Positions 6,427 to 14,980 of a stretch of 41,671 nt of DNA are shown here, one piece after another. The notes beneath the pieces were generated by a model. That model did not search any database and had not been told where the DNA came from. It saw only the letters and a list, made by a program, of their open reading frames with translations. Numbering within the stretch: position 1 is the stretch's first letter; every line of letters begins with the position of its first letter. The translations under genes were made by a program, and so were the position numbers. This DNA is from Spirochaetaceae bacterium UBA1306. GTDB lineage: Bacteria; Spirochaetota; Spirochaetia; Treponematales; Rectinemataceae. The stretch spans positions 6,896 through 48,566 of the forward strand of contig DBTW01000109.1 in assembly GCA_002307245.1 (NCBI GenBank). Reading direction: 5' to 3'.

Positions 6427-8397
6427 ATGGCTGACGAAAAAAAACAAGTCGGCGCGGTCGACCGCTCGCGGCTCGAGGCCTTCCTGGACCGCGTACCCCT
6501 GCCCCTCCGCCTCCGCTTCGCGGACGGGGGGACGGATTACGCGGCGCATCTCGCCTCGGGCTTCGAGTCCCGCGCCCCCGAGCTCTCGGCCTTCGCGGGT
6601 AAGGCGGGCCTGCTCGAGCTCTTCGGCCGCCGGCTAGCCGACGCCCTCGTGCGCGAGGAAGGCGGCCGATGCCGAGTGGAGCTCTCGAGGCCGGCCTTCG
6701 AGCCGGGGGGGCTCGAGGACTTCGCGCTCGACGCGCCTTTCCCCGTCGCGGTCGTGGTCGGCGAGCGGACGATCGACATCGGGGCGGCCGGCCGCCTCCG
6801 CGCCGGGAGCCTCGTCGAGTTCGACCGCCAGGCCGGCGAGGCCCTGGAGCTCCTGATCGAGGAGCCCCGGAGGCTGTTGTGCCGAGGCGAGGCCGTGACC
6901 ATCGACGGCACCTACGCCATGCGCGTCATCGAGGCCGTCCCGCCCGAGCCCATCGCGGCCGGAACGGTCGAGCGGCCCGGGGATGCTCCTCGAGCCCTGG
7001 CCCGATTGGTCCTGGGCCGCGGCAGCCTCACGCTGCGGGAGGCCATCGCCCTCGTGCCCGGAGCCATCGTCAAGCTGGACACCCAAGTCGGCTCACCCGC
7101 CCGCTTCGAGATCGAGGGCGGGGCCTCGCTGGCGGCCGATGTCCTCATCGTCGACGAGCGCTTCGCCGCGCGGCTTCTTCCGGTCGAGCGGCTCATGCCT
7201 GCCGCGCAGCCCCTGCCGGCGGACGCAGGACTCTCGAAGGCCGAGGCGCGCGACGACGCGCCCGCCACGAGGGAGCCGGTCCGCCCGGAGAGGCTCGAGG
7301 CGACGCCACCCAGTCGCGCGGGAGCAGGCGACCCTGCCCTCGTGGCGGCGATCTCGGCGTCGCCGGATGCGGCGGCCAGGGGCCTATCGGCCCTCCTCGC
7401 CGCGGACAAGCGCTCCGAGGCCGCCCTCGCTCTCATAGCCATCGGCCCCGAGCTCGCGGCCGAGCTCTTCAAGCGCCTGCGCGAGGACGAGATCGAGAGC
7501 CTCACCTTCGAGATCGCCCGCCGGGACTCGACCGGGGCAGAGGAGCTGGACGCCGCACTCTCCACGCTCGCGAGCTGGGCCCAGGGCGCCGCCGCCGCGG
7601 CAGAAGGGGGCATAGACTACGCCCGCGAGGTACTGGAGCGCGCCCTGGGCGCCCAAGGCGCTGTCGAGGTCATCGAGCGCCTGACGGCTTCCCTGCAGGT
7701 CCGTCCCTTCGACTTCATCCGACGCGCCGAGCCGGAGCGGGTCCTCGAGGCCCTCAGGACCGAGCATCCCCAGGTCATGGCCCTCGTGCTCTCCTTGCTC
7801 GATCCCATGAAGGCGGCCATCGTCCTCTCGCGCCTGCCCTTCGATCTCCAAGGCGACGTGATCAAGCGCATAGCGACGATGGAAAGCGTCTCCTGCGAGT
7901 CCGTCCGCGAGATCGAGCGGGTTCTCGAGGCCAGGCTGGCCTCGGCCGATGGCGGGGACGAGCTTGCAGCGGGCGGGACGGACGCGGCGGTCGAGATACT
8001 GAACCTCGTGGACCGCGCCACGGAGAAGAGCTTGGTCGAATTCCTCGAGGAGGACGATCCCGAGCTCGCGGCCGAGATCAAGAAGCGGATGTTCGTCTTC
8101 GAGGACATAGTCCTCCTTGACGACCGCTCCCTCCAGAAGACGCTGCGCGAACTCGATAGCCGGGACGTGGCGATGGCCTTGAAGGGCGTGGCCGCTGAAG
8201 TCCAGGAGAAGTTCTTCAGGAACATGTCCAAGCGCGCGGCCCTCATGCTCAAGGAGGACCTCGAGTTCATCGGGCCTTTGCGGATCTCGGAGGTCGAGGC
8301 GGCGCGGCAGCGCGTCATAGCCGTCATCAGGCGCCTCGAGGAGGCCGGGGAGATCGTCATCGCACGGGCTGGCGAGGAGAGGCCTATCGAGATTTGA
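6427..8397 (+). CDS. SpoA-SpoA-FliG fusion (FliN/FliG-like rotor protein)
   Basis: A 656-residue fusion. After an unassigned N-terminal part (1-95) come two SpoA (FliN/FliM C-terminal type) domains, about 100-170 (GSLVEFDRQAGEALELLI, CRGEAVTIDGTYAMRVIEA) and 188-255 (SLTLREAIALVPGAIVKLD). A disordered linker (256-305) leads into a complete FliG. FliG_N is about 315-410. FliG_M carries the EHPQ motif at 446-449. FliG_C is about 516-645 with the MFVF hinge (555-558) and a conserved charged torque helix (DDRSLQKTLRELDSRD). FliG alone is about 330-345 aa and FliN a separate protein. I prefer the ATG at 6427 over that at 6424, because AGGGAG (6416-6421) is 5 nt from 6427 and 2 nt from 6424. It ends the four-gene operon. 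Confidence 0.9.
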   Translation: MADEKKQVGAVDRSRLEAFLDRVPLPLRLRFADGGTDYAAHLASGFESRAPELSAFAGKAGLLELFGRRLADALVREEGGRCRVELSRPAFEPGGLEDFALDAPFPVAVVVGERTIDIGAAGRLRAGSLVEFDRQAGEALELLIEEPRRLLCRGEAVTIDGTYAMRVIEAVPPEPIAAGTVERPGDAPRALARLVLGRGSLTLREAIALVPGAIVKLDTQVGSPARFEIEGGASLAADVLIVDERFAARLLPVERLMPAAQPLPADAGLSKAEARDDAPATREPVRPERLEATPPSRAGAGDPALVAAISASPDAAARGLSALLAADKRSEAALALIAIGPELAAELFKRLREDEIESLTFEIARRDSTGAEELDAALSTLASWAQGAAAAAEGGIDYAREVLERALGAQGAVEVIERLTASLQVRPFDFIRRAEPERVLEALRTEHPQVMALVLSLLDPMKAAIVLSRLPFDLQGDVIKRIATMESVSCESVREIERVLEARLASADGGDELAAGGTDAAVEILNLVDRATEKSLVEFLEEDDPELAAEIKKRMFVFEDIVLLDDRSLQKTLRELDSRDVAMALKGVAAEVQEKFFRNMSKRAALMLKEDLEFIGPLRISEVEAARQRVIAVIRRLEEAGEIVIARAGEERPIEI

Positions 8398-8402
8398 TTG
8401 CC

Positions 8403-8432
8403 GGGACAAGTGCTCGAGCCGCGGAATATAAT
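8403..8432 (+). promoter_or_regulatory. Promoter for a leaderless PAS-LuxR mRNA
   Basis: A perfect TATAAT (8427-8432) lies 6 nt before the ATG at 8439, with GGGACA (8403-8408) as a partial -35 box 18 nt further up. There is no Shine-Dalgarno, so the transcript probably begins at or next to the start codon. Confidence 0.6.
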
Positions 8433-8438
8433 CCGCCC

Positions 8439-9506
8439 ATGGACTCACAAGGAAAATCATTTCCATCGCTGCTCCTCGAGTTGTTGGATTGCGTCGAGGA
8501 TCTAGTCCTAATCCTAGACGCCAAGCTCCGGATAGTCGAGGCCAACCGCGGCGCGGTTATCTGCTTCGGATACTCGAAAGCAAGCCTGAAGGCGATGCGC
8601 CTCCACGACCTGCTCGCGATCGATGAACGAAAGCGGGTCACCCAGCTCGTGGTCGACACGGAAGAGCGCCATGGCGGAGCGGCGGTCTTCCGTACGTATG
8701 CCAACAGGAAAGTCCGCGTCCGCTTCAGCGTCAGCCGCGCGGCCGAGTCCGGGGAGAAATCGCATAGCTTCCTGCTCGTGGCCCATCGCCCCGCGGACGA
8801 CGCGCGCCAGGCCGATGACGATTCCTCGAACGGCCTGGCCGCCCGGATGCTCAAGGGTTTCGTGGATCCCCTTTTCGTGATCGACGGCCCCTCCCGGACG
8901 GTGCGCGACTGCAACGACGCGGCCCTGGCGGCCTTCGGCTTCTCGCGGGACGAACTTATCGGGCAGCGGCTCCTGGACCATACCAAGAACGTCGAGGAAA
9001 GGCAGCGGAACCGGGAGGCCGAGGAGAGGGCCGATACGACCTATGCGACGATGGGCATATTCCAGGAGCGCATTCTCTTTCCACGCAAGGACGCGCCGCC
9101 CATCCCCTGCTATATCACAAGCCTTCCCTTCTTCAATCGGGACGGCTCCCTCGACCTGATCATCGCCATGCTCTTCGACCGATCGGTGGAAGAGGCGCGC
9201 GAGGCGGAGCTCGCGGATCTCATCGGCCAGATCAACTCCCTGGCCACCCAGCTCTCCGGTACCGCCTCCGCCTATACGACCCACCACAGGCGTGAGCGCC
9301 TATCCGAACTCGGATTCACGCCCCGGCAGATCGAGATAACCCGCCAAATCGCCGCTGGCGTCTCTTCCAAGGATGTCGCCTTCCGAATGGGCATAGCGGA
9401 GAGCACGGTCAAGAACCACTTGGCCGTGATGTACCGCAAGCTCAAGGTCAATTCGAGGCTGGCATTCATGCGGGCCATAGCGACCAAGCGCATCAAGATC
9501 GAATGA
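8439..9506 (+). CDS. PAS-domain LuxR-type transcriptional regulator
   Basis: A 355-residue regulator with the same plan as the one at 1602. A PAS domain covers about residues 10-115 (LVLILDAKLRIVEANRGAV) and a second about 130-255 (FVIDGPSRTVRDCNDAALAA). The C-terminal LuxR helix-turn-helix is at about 285-350 (LGFTPRQIEITRQIAAG, then AESTVKNHLAVMYRKLKV). There is no receiver domain. The ATG at 8439 is chosen because a perfect TATAAT ends 6 nt before it. A TTG at 8394 would overlap the preceding stop and has no ribosome site. It stands between the fusion operon and the chemotaxis operon, so regulation of motility is a fair guess, but no operator is visible. Confidence 0.88.
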   Translation: MDSQGKSFPSLLLELLDCVEDLVLILDAKLRIVEANRGAVICFGYSKASLKAMRLHDLLAIDERKRVTQLVVDTEERHGGAAVFRTYANRKVRVRFSVSRAAESGEKSHSFLLVAHRPADDARQADDDSSNGLAARMLKGFVDPLFVIDGPSRTVRDCNDAALAAFGFSRDELIGQRLLDHTKNVEERQRNREAEERADTTYATMGIFQERILFPRKDAPPIPCYITSLPFFNRDGSLDLIIAMLFDRSVEEAREAELADLIGQINSLATQLSGTASAYTTHHRRERLSELGFTPRQIEITRQIAAGVSSKDVAFRMGIAESTVKNHLAVMYRKLKVNSRLAFMRAIATKRIKIE

Positions 9507-9568
9507 GTGCCCCGGTCATATTCCGAGTATTAGTCCTTTAGTACGCCTCCACTAGTCCAAAGAAGTCC

Positions 9569-9596
9569 TTGAATCGACATGACCAACGACTAGATT
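9569..9596 (+). promoter_or_regulatory. Predicted promoter of MCP-CheW operon
   Basis: TTGAAT (9569-9574), a 16-nt spacer and TAGATT (9591-9596), about 60 nt before the MCP start at 9657. No sigma28 consensus fits this gap. Confidence 0.4.
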
Positions 9597-9656
9597 TCGA
9601 TAGGTCAGAAATCCCCTCGCGACTCGCGCGTGGGAGACTGTCCTGGAGGTAGTCGC

Positions 9657-11330
9657 ATGAAGCTCAAAATCGGCGGCAAGCTGGTTTGCGCATTCTCGGT
9701 CATGGTTGTATTAAGCGTCCTCGTCGGAGTCTTCGGCATCGCCCAAATTCGTAAGATCGTCGCGGCCGACGAGTACCTCTTCGAGAAGATGACGAAGCCC
9801 CTGGCGAATCTCATCACGATGGACGAGGACTTCCAGCGTATCAGGATCGATGTGCGTACCATCGTCACTTTGGCCGATGGAAAGGGGATCGAGGCGGCCG
9901 AAGCGGATATCGCGCAACTTCGTTCCGAGATGGAGGCCGAGGGCGTCTCCTTCGAGGCGTCGGCCGTCACAGAGAAGGGGAAGGCGCTTATCGCCGACTA
10001 TCAGAAGCAAGTGTTGGCGTACAAGACCGTATCCGACGAAGTCATCCGACTCGTCAAGGCCGGCAAGCGCGCCGAGGCCCTCGCCCTCATGAATGGCGAT
10101 GGCGCCGCCTCCGCGGCGGCTCTGCAGGCGGCCGTAAATAGCATCGTCACGACCAAGGTCGACCTGTCGAAGCAGACGGCCGACGATAACGCGAAGACCG
10201 GTGCCCAGGCGACCTGGGTGATGCTCGCCATCATCGCCATCAGTACCCTATTCGCGATTGCCCTCGCGATTATCCTCTCGCGCTCCATCACGACCCCCAT
10301 CGGGCGCGTCGTGGTCTTCACCAAGGCCATGGCCAAGGGCGACCTCACCCTCGTCGTGCACGACGACATGCTGCGGCGAAGCGACGAGATGGGCGAGCTC
10401 GCCCATGCCTTCAAGGACATGCAGGAAAGCCTCAAGGACATCGTCGGCGGCCTCCTGTCGGCCTCGGACCAAGTCTCCTCGGGCAGCGTACAGATCAGCT
10501 CGACTGCCCAGGAGATGAGCCAGGGAGCCACCGAACAGGCCGCCAGCACTGAGGAGATCTCGAGCTCGATCGAGGAGATGGCCGCCACCATCAAGCAGAA
10601 TTCCGACAACGCGCTGGCCACCGAGGGAATCGCCATAAAGACCTCGAAGGACGCCGAGGATGGCGGCAGGGCCGTCGAGGAGTCCGTCCAGGCCATCAGC
10701 CTCATCGCCGCCAAGATCAGCATCATCGAGGAGATCGCCAGGCAGACCAATCTCCTCGCGCTCAACGCCGCCATCGAGGCGGCCCGTGCGGGCGAGGCCG
10801 GCAAGGGCTTCGCGGTGGTCGCGAGCGAGGTGCGCAAGCTCGCGGAGCGCTCGCAGAACGCCTCCGGGGAGATCACCAAGCTCTCGAAGGATACGGTGGA
10901 GACGGTGAGGCGGGCGGGCGAGATCATCCAGGTCATCGTGCCCGACATCAAGAAGACCGCATCCCTCGTCCAGGAGATAGCCTCGGCCTCGAAGGAGCAG
11001 GGTTCCGGAATCGAGCAGATCAACAAGGCGATGATGCAGCTCGACACGGTCGTGCAGCAGAACGCGAGCGCCAGCGAGGAGCTCGCCAGCATGTCGGAAG
11101 AGCTCTCCGGCCAGTCCGAGCAGCTAGCCTCGGCCATGGAGTTCTTCAAGATAGACACGGCCAAGACGGCCCAAGCTGGCAAGGTGCTCAAGGCCGAGCC
11201 AGCTTCGAAGGAAGCCGTCCCCGGTCCGGCGAGGGCGGAGCGCAAGCGGATAGACCCGGCCGCGAAGTCGCATGCCATCCTGCCATTCAACGCGGAAAAG
11301 ACATCCGACTCCGACTTCGAGGAATACTGA
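9657..11330 (+). CDS. Methyl-accepting chemotaxis protein
   Basis: A complete 557-residue chemoreceptor. TM1 is about residues 8-28, an extracytoplasmic helical sensor domain about 29-178, and TM2 about 180-206. A HAMP domain follows, then the cytoplasmic signalling domain. The latter contains TEQAASTEEISSSIEEMA and the conserved tip ARQTNLLALNAAIEAARAG. A flexible tail ends in DFEEY, which resembles the aromatic CheR-docking pentapeptide (xWxxF). GGAGGT lies 6 nt before the ATG at 9657, fixing the start over an upstream in-frame GTG. The last base of the stop is the first base of cheW, so the receptor and coupling protein are translationally coupled. The MCP at the left edge is a related receptor. 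Confidence 0.96.
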   Translation: MKLKIGGKLVCAFSVMVVLSVLVGVFGIAQIRKIVAADEYLFEKMTKPLANLITMDEDFQRIRIDVRTIVTLADGKGIEAAEADIAQLRSEMEAEGVSFEASAVTEKGKALIADYQKQVLAYKTVSDEVIRLVKAGKRAEALALMNGDGAASAAALQAAVNSIVTTKVDLSKQTADDNAKTGAQATWVMLAIIAISTLFAIALAIILSRSITTPIGRVVVFTKAMAKGDLTLVVHDDMLRRSDEMGELAHAFKDMQESLKDIVGGLLSASDQVSSGSVQISSTAQEMSQGATEQAASTEEISSSIEEMAATIKQNSDNALATEGIAIKTSKDAEDGGRAVEESVQAISLIAAKISIIEEIARQTNLLALNAAIEAARAGEAGKGFAVVASEVRKLAERSQNASGEITKLSKDTVETVRRAGEIIQVIVPDIKKTASLVQEIASASKEQGSGIEQINKAMMQLDTVVQQNASASEELASMSEELSGQSEQLASAMEFFKIDTAKTAQAGKVLKAEPASKEAVPGPARAERKRIDPAAKSHAILPFNAEKTSDSDFEEY

Positions 11331-11785
11331 TGCAGTACCTGACCTTCCGCTTGAACGGAGTGGAGTACGCCGTCGACGTCAGGATCGTGGAGACCGTCGT
11401 GGAGCGCGCCGACACGACGGCCGTCCCATCCCCGGTCGAGTACATGCGGGGCGTCATGGACCTGCGCGGGCGCGTGGTTCCCGTCATCGACCTTCGCCGC
11501 AAATTCGGCCTGCCTGAATCCGAGGACTCGAGCCGATCGAGCATCATCGTCTTCATGGTCGAGGACGAGGATAGGAAGACGCTGACGGTGGGCGCGCTAG
11601 TCGACGAGGTCTCCGAGGTCGTGACCATCGAGGAGGGTAGCATCGATTCGGCCCGGGCCGAGGGCGTGGCGCTCTGGGAGCGCTACGTGAGGGGGGTAGT
11701 CCGCTTCGAGGGCCGCATGATCGTCATCATCGGCGCGGACGGGCTCTTCTCGATACGAGAGATCGAGGCGCTGCGCGCCGCTTGA
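11330..11785 (+). CDS. cheW: Chemotaxis coupling protein CheW
   Basis: A 151-residue CheW that links chemoreceptors to the CheA kinase in the array. The whole length is the CheW beta-barrel domain: FRLNGVEYAVDVRIVETVV, YMRGVMDLRGRVVPVIDLR and VGALVDEVSEVVTIEEG are family hallmarks. The start overlaps the MCP stop by one base (TGATG), which argues that it serves this receptor. There is no extra domain and the length is normal. Other CheW, CheA and CheY genes are not in the window, so it may be one of several in the genome. Confidence 0.96.
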   Translation: MQYLTFRLNGVEYAVDVRIVETVVERADTTAVPSPVEYMRGVMDLRGRVVPVIDLRRKFGLPESEDSSRSSIIVFMVEDEDRKTLTVGALVDEVSEVVTIEEGSIDSARAEGVALWERYVRGVVRFEGRMIVIIGADGLFSIREIEALRAA

Positions 11786-11812
11786 AGCGCGCCGAGGGCG
11801 CGAGGAGGAGCA

Positions 11813-12037
11813 ATGATCCCTGCGAAGACGGACCGGAAATGGGAAAGGCTGGTGACCGGCGAGCTGAGTCACGAGTTCAAGACCCTCGCGGCCGGCCTCA
11901 TGCTGTCCCGGCTGCGCCGCGAGACGAAGGCGAACGCCGACCCGGGCACGATGAGACGGTGCGTGGACGAGGTCTACGCGTTCTTCGAAAAGTACGAATC
12001 GGTCCTTCGCGACGATATCTCCGAAATCTTCAACTAG
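11813..12037 (+). CDS. Small unknown protein in chemotaxis operon
   Basis: A 74-residue charged, probably all-helical protein (MIPAKTDRKWERL, ELSHEFKTLAAGLMLSRLRR, ending DDISEIFN). It has no cysteine pairs, signal or membrane segment and no family that I recognise. GAGGAGGAG lies 3-11 nt before the ATG. It follows cheW by 27 nt and precedes the next gene by 10 nt, so it is clearly cotranscribed with the receptor operon. Coding is supported by spacing, ribosome site and codon usage. Confidence 0.75.
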   Translation: MIPAKTDRKWERLVTGELSHEFKTLAAGLMLSRLRRETKANADPGTMRRCVDEVYAFFEKYESVLRDDISEIFN

Positions 12038-12047
12038 GAGTGGCACG

Positions 12048-13031
12048 ATGCTAGCAAATATCGCGACGGTCGCCTCGAAGATCAACTCGGGTAAGTCGCT
12101 CTTCCTCGCCGGGGACGAGAGTCTCCTCAAGCGCCTGCCCCAGGGCGATTGGATCGGCGGCACCATACCCTACTTCATGGGGGAGACGGGTGGGGTGACG
12201 ACGAAGGACAAGCTATTCATGACCGAGGCCCCCGCGGACTCCTCGGTCGACAGGATCGCCTGGTACGGCGAGGGGGATCTCCAGCGCCTCGTCCCGGACT
12301 CGCCCGATAACGGCTTTTCCTTCCTCATCATCCCGGCTACGAGCCCCGCCCACATCGCCTATGCCCGGAACGCCCCGAGCTACGAGGGCATCTTCCTCAA
12401 GCCGATTATCGGGTGGATCGCCGGAGTCCATCTGGACGAGCTCGGCAAAGTCCCGCCCAAGGTATTCAACGGCCGGACGGGCGAGTCCTCCGAAGCCAAG
12501 GCCGTCGCCATGCACGTAAACCTGAAGCGCGGCAAGCAGGCTTCCATAGGGATCGTCAACCTCTTCCACCCGGGCAAGGGCGAGGTCATCAGCTTCGAGG
12601 AGGAGGGCTTCTCCGTGAGCGATTGCCTGGTCGATGGGAAGAAGACGAATTTCGCCGAGTACCTAGCCTCGCGCAAGGTCGACACCCGGCTGCCCCTCGT
12701 GGCCGACTACGCCGGCGCCATGGTGAACGTCAGCTTCCAGGCCGTCGACGAAAGGAAGAAAACGGTCAACCTCTACGCGCCGGTCTTCAAGGGCGTGCAG
12801 TACCGCATAGCCGAGCCCGTCCCGGATTACGTGAAAAGCTTCTCGGCCAGCATGCCGCCGGGCTCCGTGAACCCCGTCTTCGCCTGCAATTGCATCCTCA
12901 ATTTCCTCTACGCGGGACTCGAGGGCAAGAAAACGGGGTCGATCACCGGGCCGATCACCTTCGGCGAGATAGCCTACCAGCTCGTGAACCAGACCTTGGC
13001 CTATCTCGATATCTCAAATACCGGGGAATGA
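12048..13031 (+). CDS. Conserved-looking unknown protein in chemotaxis operon
   Basis: A 327-residue soluble protein with no membrane segment or signal peptide. Notable stretches are FLAGDESLLKRLPQGDWIGG and IPYFMGETGGVTTKDKLF near the N-terminus, and a C-terminal part with FACNCILNFLYAGLEGKK and GPITFGEIAYQLVNQTL. The general plan, with a cysteine-containing C-terminal segment, vaguely recalls FIST-type sensor proteins, but I cannot assign it. AGGAG lies 8 nt before the ATG. Its place between cheW and a sensory kinase suggests a signalling role. Confidence 0.8.
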   Translation: MLANIATVASKINSGKSLFLAGDESLLKRLPQGDWIGGTIPYFMGETGGVTTKDKLFMTEAPADSSVDRIAWYGEGDLQRLVPDSPDNGFSFLIIPATSPAHIAYARNAPSYEGIFLKPIIGWIAGVHLDELGKVPPKVFNGRTGESSEAKAVAMHVNLKRGKQASIGIVNLFHPGKGEVISFEEEGFSVSDCLVDGKKTNFAEYLASRKVDTRLPLVADYAGAMVNVSFQAVDERKKTVNLYAPVFKGVQYRIAEPVPDYVKSFSASMPPGSVNPVFACNCILNFLYAGLEGKKTGSITGPITFGEIAYQLVNQTLAYLDISNTGE

Positions 13032-13056
13032 TCCCCAGGGCCATCAGAGGCATGGT

Positions 13057-14895
13057 ATGAACGCCGCCATGAAAAAAACCATACTCCTCGTGGAAGACGA
13101 GAGCATCATCGCGCTCATGGAGACCCAGACGATCAAGCGCTTCGGCTACGAGATCCTCGTCGCGGGCACGGGCGAGGAGGCGGTGGAGATCGCCACCGGC
13201 GACCGGGAGATCGACCTCGTCCTCATGGACATAGACCTCGGCCGCGGCATCGATGGCCCCGAAGCCGCCAAGCGGATACTCGCCGCGAGGATGCTGCCGA
13301 TCGTCTTCCTCACCTCTCATATGGAAAAGGAATACGTGAGCAGCGTCAAGAGAATCACCCGATACGGCTACGTGGTGAAGAACTCCAGCGATTTCGTCCT
13401 GCATTCTTCCATAGAGATGGCCTTCGAGCTCTTCGACGCCCACGAGAAGCTACGCCTGGAGAGGGACGCCCTGCGCGAGAGCAAGGAAACGGCCGAGCGC
13501 TACCTGAACGCCGCGGCGGCCCTCGTCATCTCCCTCGACGAGCGGGGCGATATCGCCCTCGTGAACGACAGCGGCTGCAAGATCCTCGGCTACGCCCGGG
13601 AGGAGCTGCTCGGGAGGAATTGGTTCGACGCCTGCGTGCGCGGCGATGCCAGGGCGCGCTTGCGCGAGGGCTTCCTCAAGGCGATCCGCGGAGAGGCGGA
13701 GATCGTCCCGGTCGACGAGTACGAGATCGCGGCTAAGGACGGCGCCGAACGGACCATCTTCTGGCGCCATACGCTCTGCGCGGACAAGGACGGCAGGAAT
13801 CGCGGGGTCTTGAGCTCGGGCGAGGACATCACCGAGCGCAGGCAGGCGCAGCTGGCCCTGCTGAAGAGCGAAGAGCGCTGTCGCGAGATCATCGAGCGCA
13901 CGATCGACTATATCTATACCGTGTACTACGAGAACGGCGCGATCGTGAAGACCGTGCACAATCCGGCTTGCGTCGCCGTCACGGGCTACTCGGCCCGGGA
14001 ATTCAACGACGATCCCTATCTCTGGCTCAAGATGATCGTGCCCGAGGACCGGGATATCGTAGAAGATCAGACCCGGCGCCTTCGCTACGAAACCGCGCCG
14101 GAAGCCATCGAGCATCGCATCAGGCGCAAGGACGGGACGCTCAGGTGGATCCGGAGCACGCCCGTACTCCACTTCGACTCGAGCGGCGCACTCGTCTCCC
14201 GCGACGGCATCATCGTCGATATCACCGAGCGGAAGCTCGCCGAGGAGAGGGTCAAAAACCTCCTCCACGAGAAGGAGCTGCTCCTCCACGAAGTGCATCA
14301 CCGCGTTAAGAACAACATGGCCAGCCTTGCGAGCCTGCTATCGCTCCAGGCCGATGCGTCGAGCGAGGCGATCGTCGCGAACGCCCTCGGCGACGCGCGA
14401 GGCCGCGTGGAGAGCATGCAGGTCCTGTACGACAAGCTCTACCAGAGGGGAAATTGCCGCTACATCCTGGCGAAGGAATACTTCGATGACCTGGTATCCT
14501 ACATCGCTGCGGCGCTCTGCCCCGCAGCGAACGTCTCCCTCGTGACCCGCGTAGACGACGTGATGCTGGCCGCGGACTATTTCTTCCCCCTCGGCATCCT
14601 GGCCAACGAGCTCATCACGAACGCGCTGAAGCATGCCTTCCCGCAGGGCCGCGGGGGGAGTATCCGGATCGATTTCCATAGCTCGGCCGACTGCGAATGC
14701 ATCCTCCAGGTAGCAGACGACGGGGTCGGCCTGCCCTCCGTCGGCGGAGCAAGGCGGCCCAAGGGGATGGGACTCGGCCTCATCAACGCGATGGCGGAGC
14801 AGCTTCACGGGAAGGTCGAGATCATCCGAGGCGGGGGGACTCAGTATAAAATCACCTTCGCCGCGAAGAACGCCGTGCGCGTAGGCGGGGACTAG
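13057..14895 (+). CDS. Receiver-PAS-PAS-histidine kinase
   Basis: A 612-residue cytoplasmic signalling protein. An N-terminal receiver domain (about 6-125) has acidic residues at Glu13/Asp14 and a phosphoacceptor Asp58 (LVLMDIDLG). Two PAS domains follow (about 145-270 and 275-405, the second ending in DITERKLAEERV). A HisKA_2-type dimerisation helix carries the phospho-histidine in EVHHRVKNN (His414/415). The ATPase domain has NELITNALKHAF, ADDGVGLP and GMGLGL boxes. Kinases of this group are often linked to stress or light responses. GAGG lies 6 nt before the ATG at 13057. It is the last gene of the operon, and an IS remnant begins 3-4 nt after its stop. Confidence 0.92.
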   Translation: MNAAMKKTILLVEDESIIALMETQTIKRFGYEILVAGTGEEAVEIATGDREIDLVLMDIDLGRGIDGPEAAKRILAARMLPIVFLTSHMEKEYVSSVKRITRYGYVVKNSSDFVLHSSIEMAFELFDAHEKLRLERDALRESKETAERYLNAAAALVISLDERGDIALVNDSGCKILGYAREELLGRNWFDACVRGDARARLREGFLKAIRGEAEIVPVDEYEIAAKDGAERTIFWRHTLCADKDGRNRGVLSSGEDITERRQAQLALLKSEERCREIIERTIDYIYTVYYENGAIVKTVHNPACVAVTGYSAREFNDDPYLWLKMIVPEDRDIVEDQTRRLRYETAPEAIEHRIRRKDGTLRWIRSTPVLHFDSSGALVSRDGIIVDITERKLAEERVKNLLHEKELLLHEVHHRVKNNMASLASLLSLQADASSEAIVANALGDARGRVESMQVLYDKLYQRGNCRYILAKEYFDDLVSYIAAALCPAANVSLVTRVDDVMLAADYFFPLGILANELITNALKHAFPQGRGGSIRIDFHSSADCECILQVADDGVGLPSVGGARRPKGMGLGLINAMAEQLHGKVEIIRGGGTQYKITFAAKNAVRVGGD

Positions 14896-14897
14896 AT

Positions 14898-14913
14898 TAG
14901 TGTTACGAAGATT
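14898..14913 (+). repeat. Left terminal inverted repeat of IS remnant
   Basis: TAGTGTTACGAAGATT; the perfect reverse complement is at 15630-15645, and 14 of these bases recur at 41338-41351. Confidence 0.9.
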
Positions 14914-14980
14914 TATAGTTTTTTAATCGCCGAGGCCGCTCGCGCGCCTAGATTAGGTAGACCCCGCAGAAGGTTTACCC

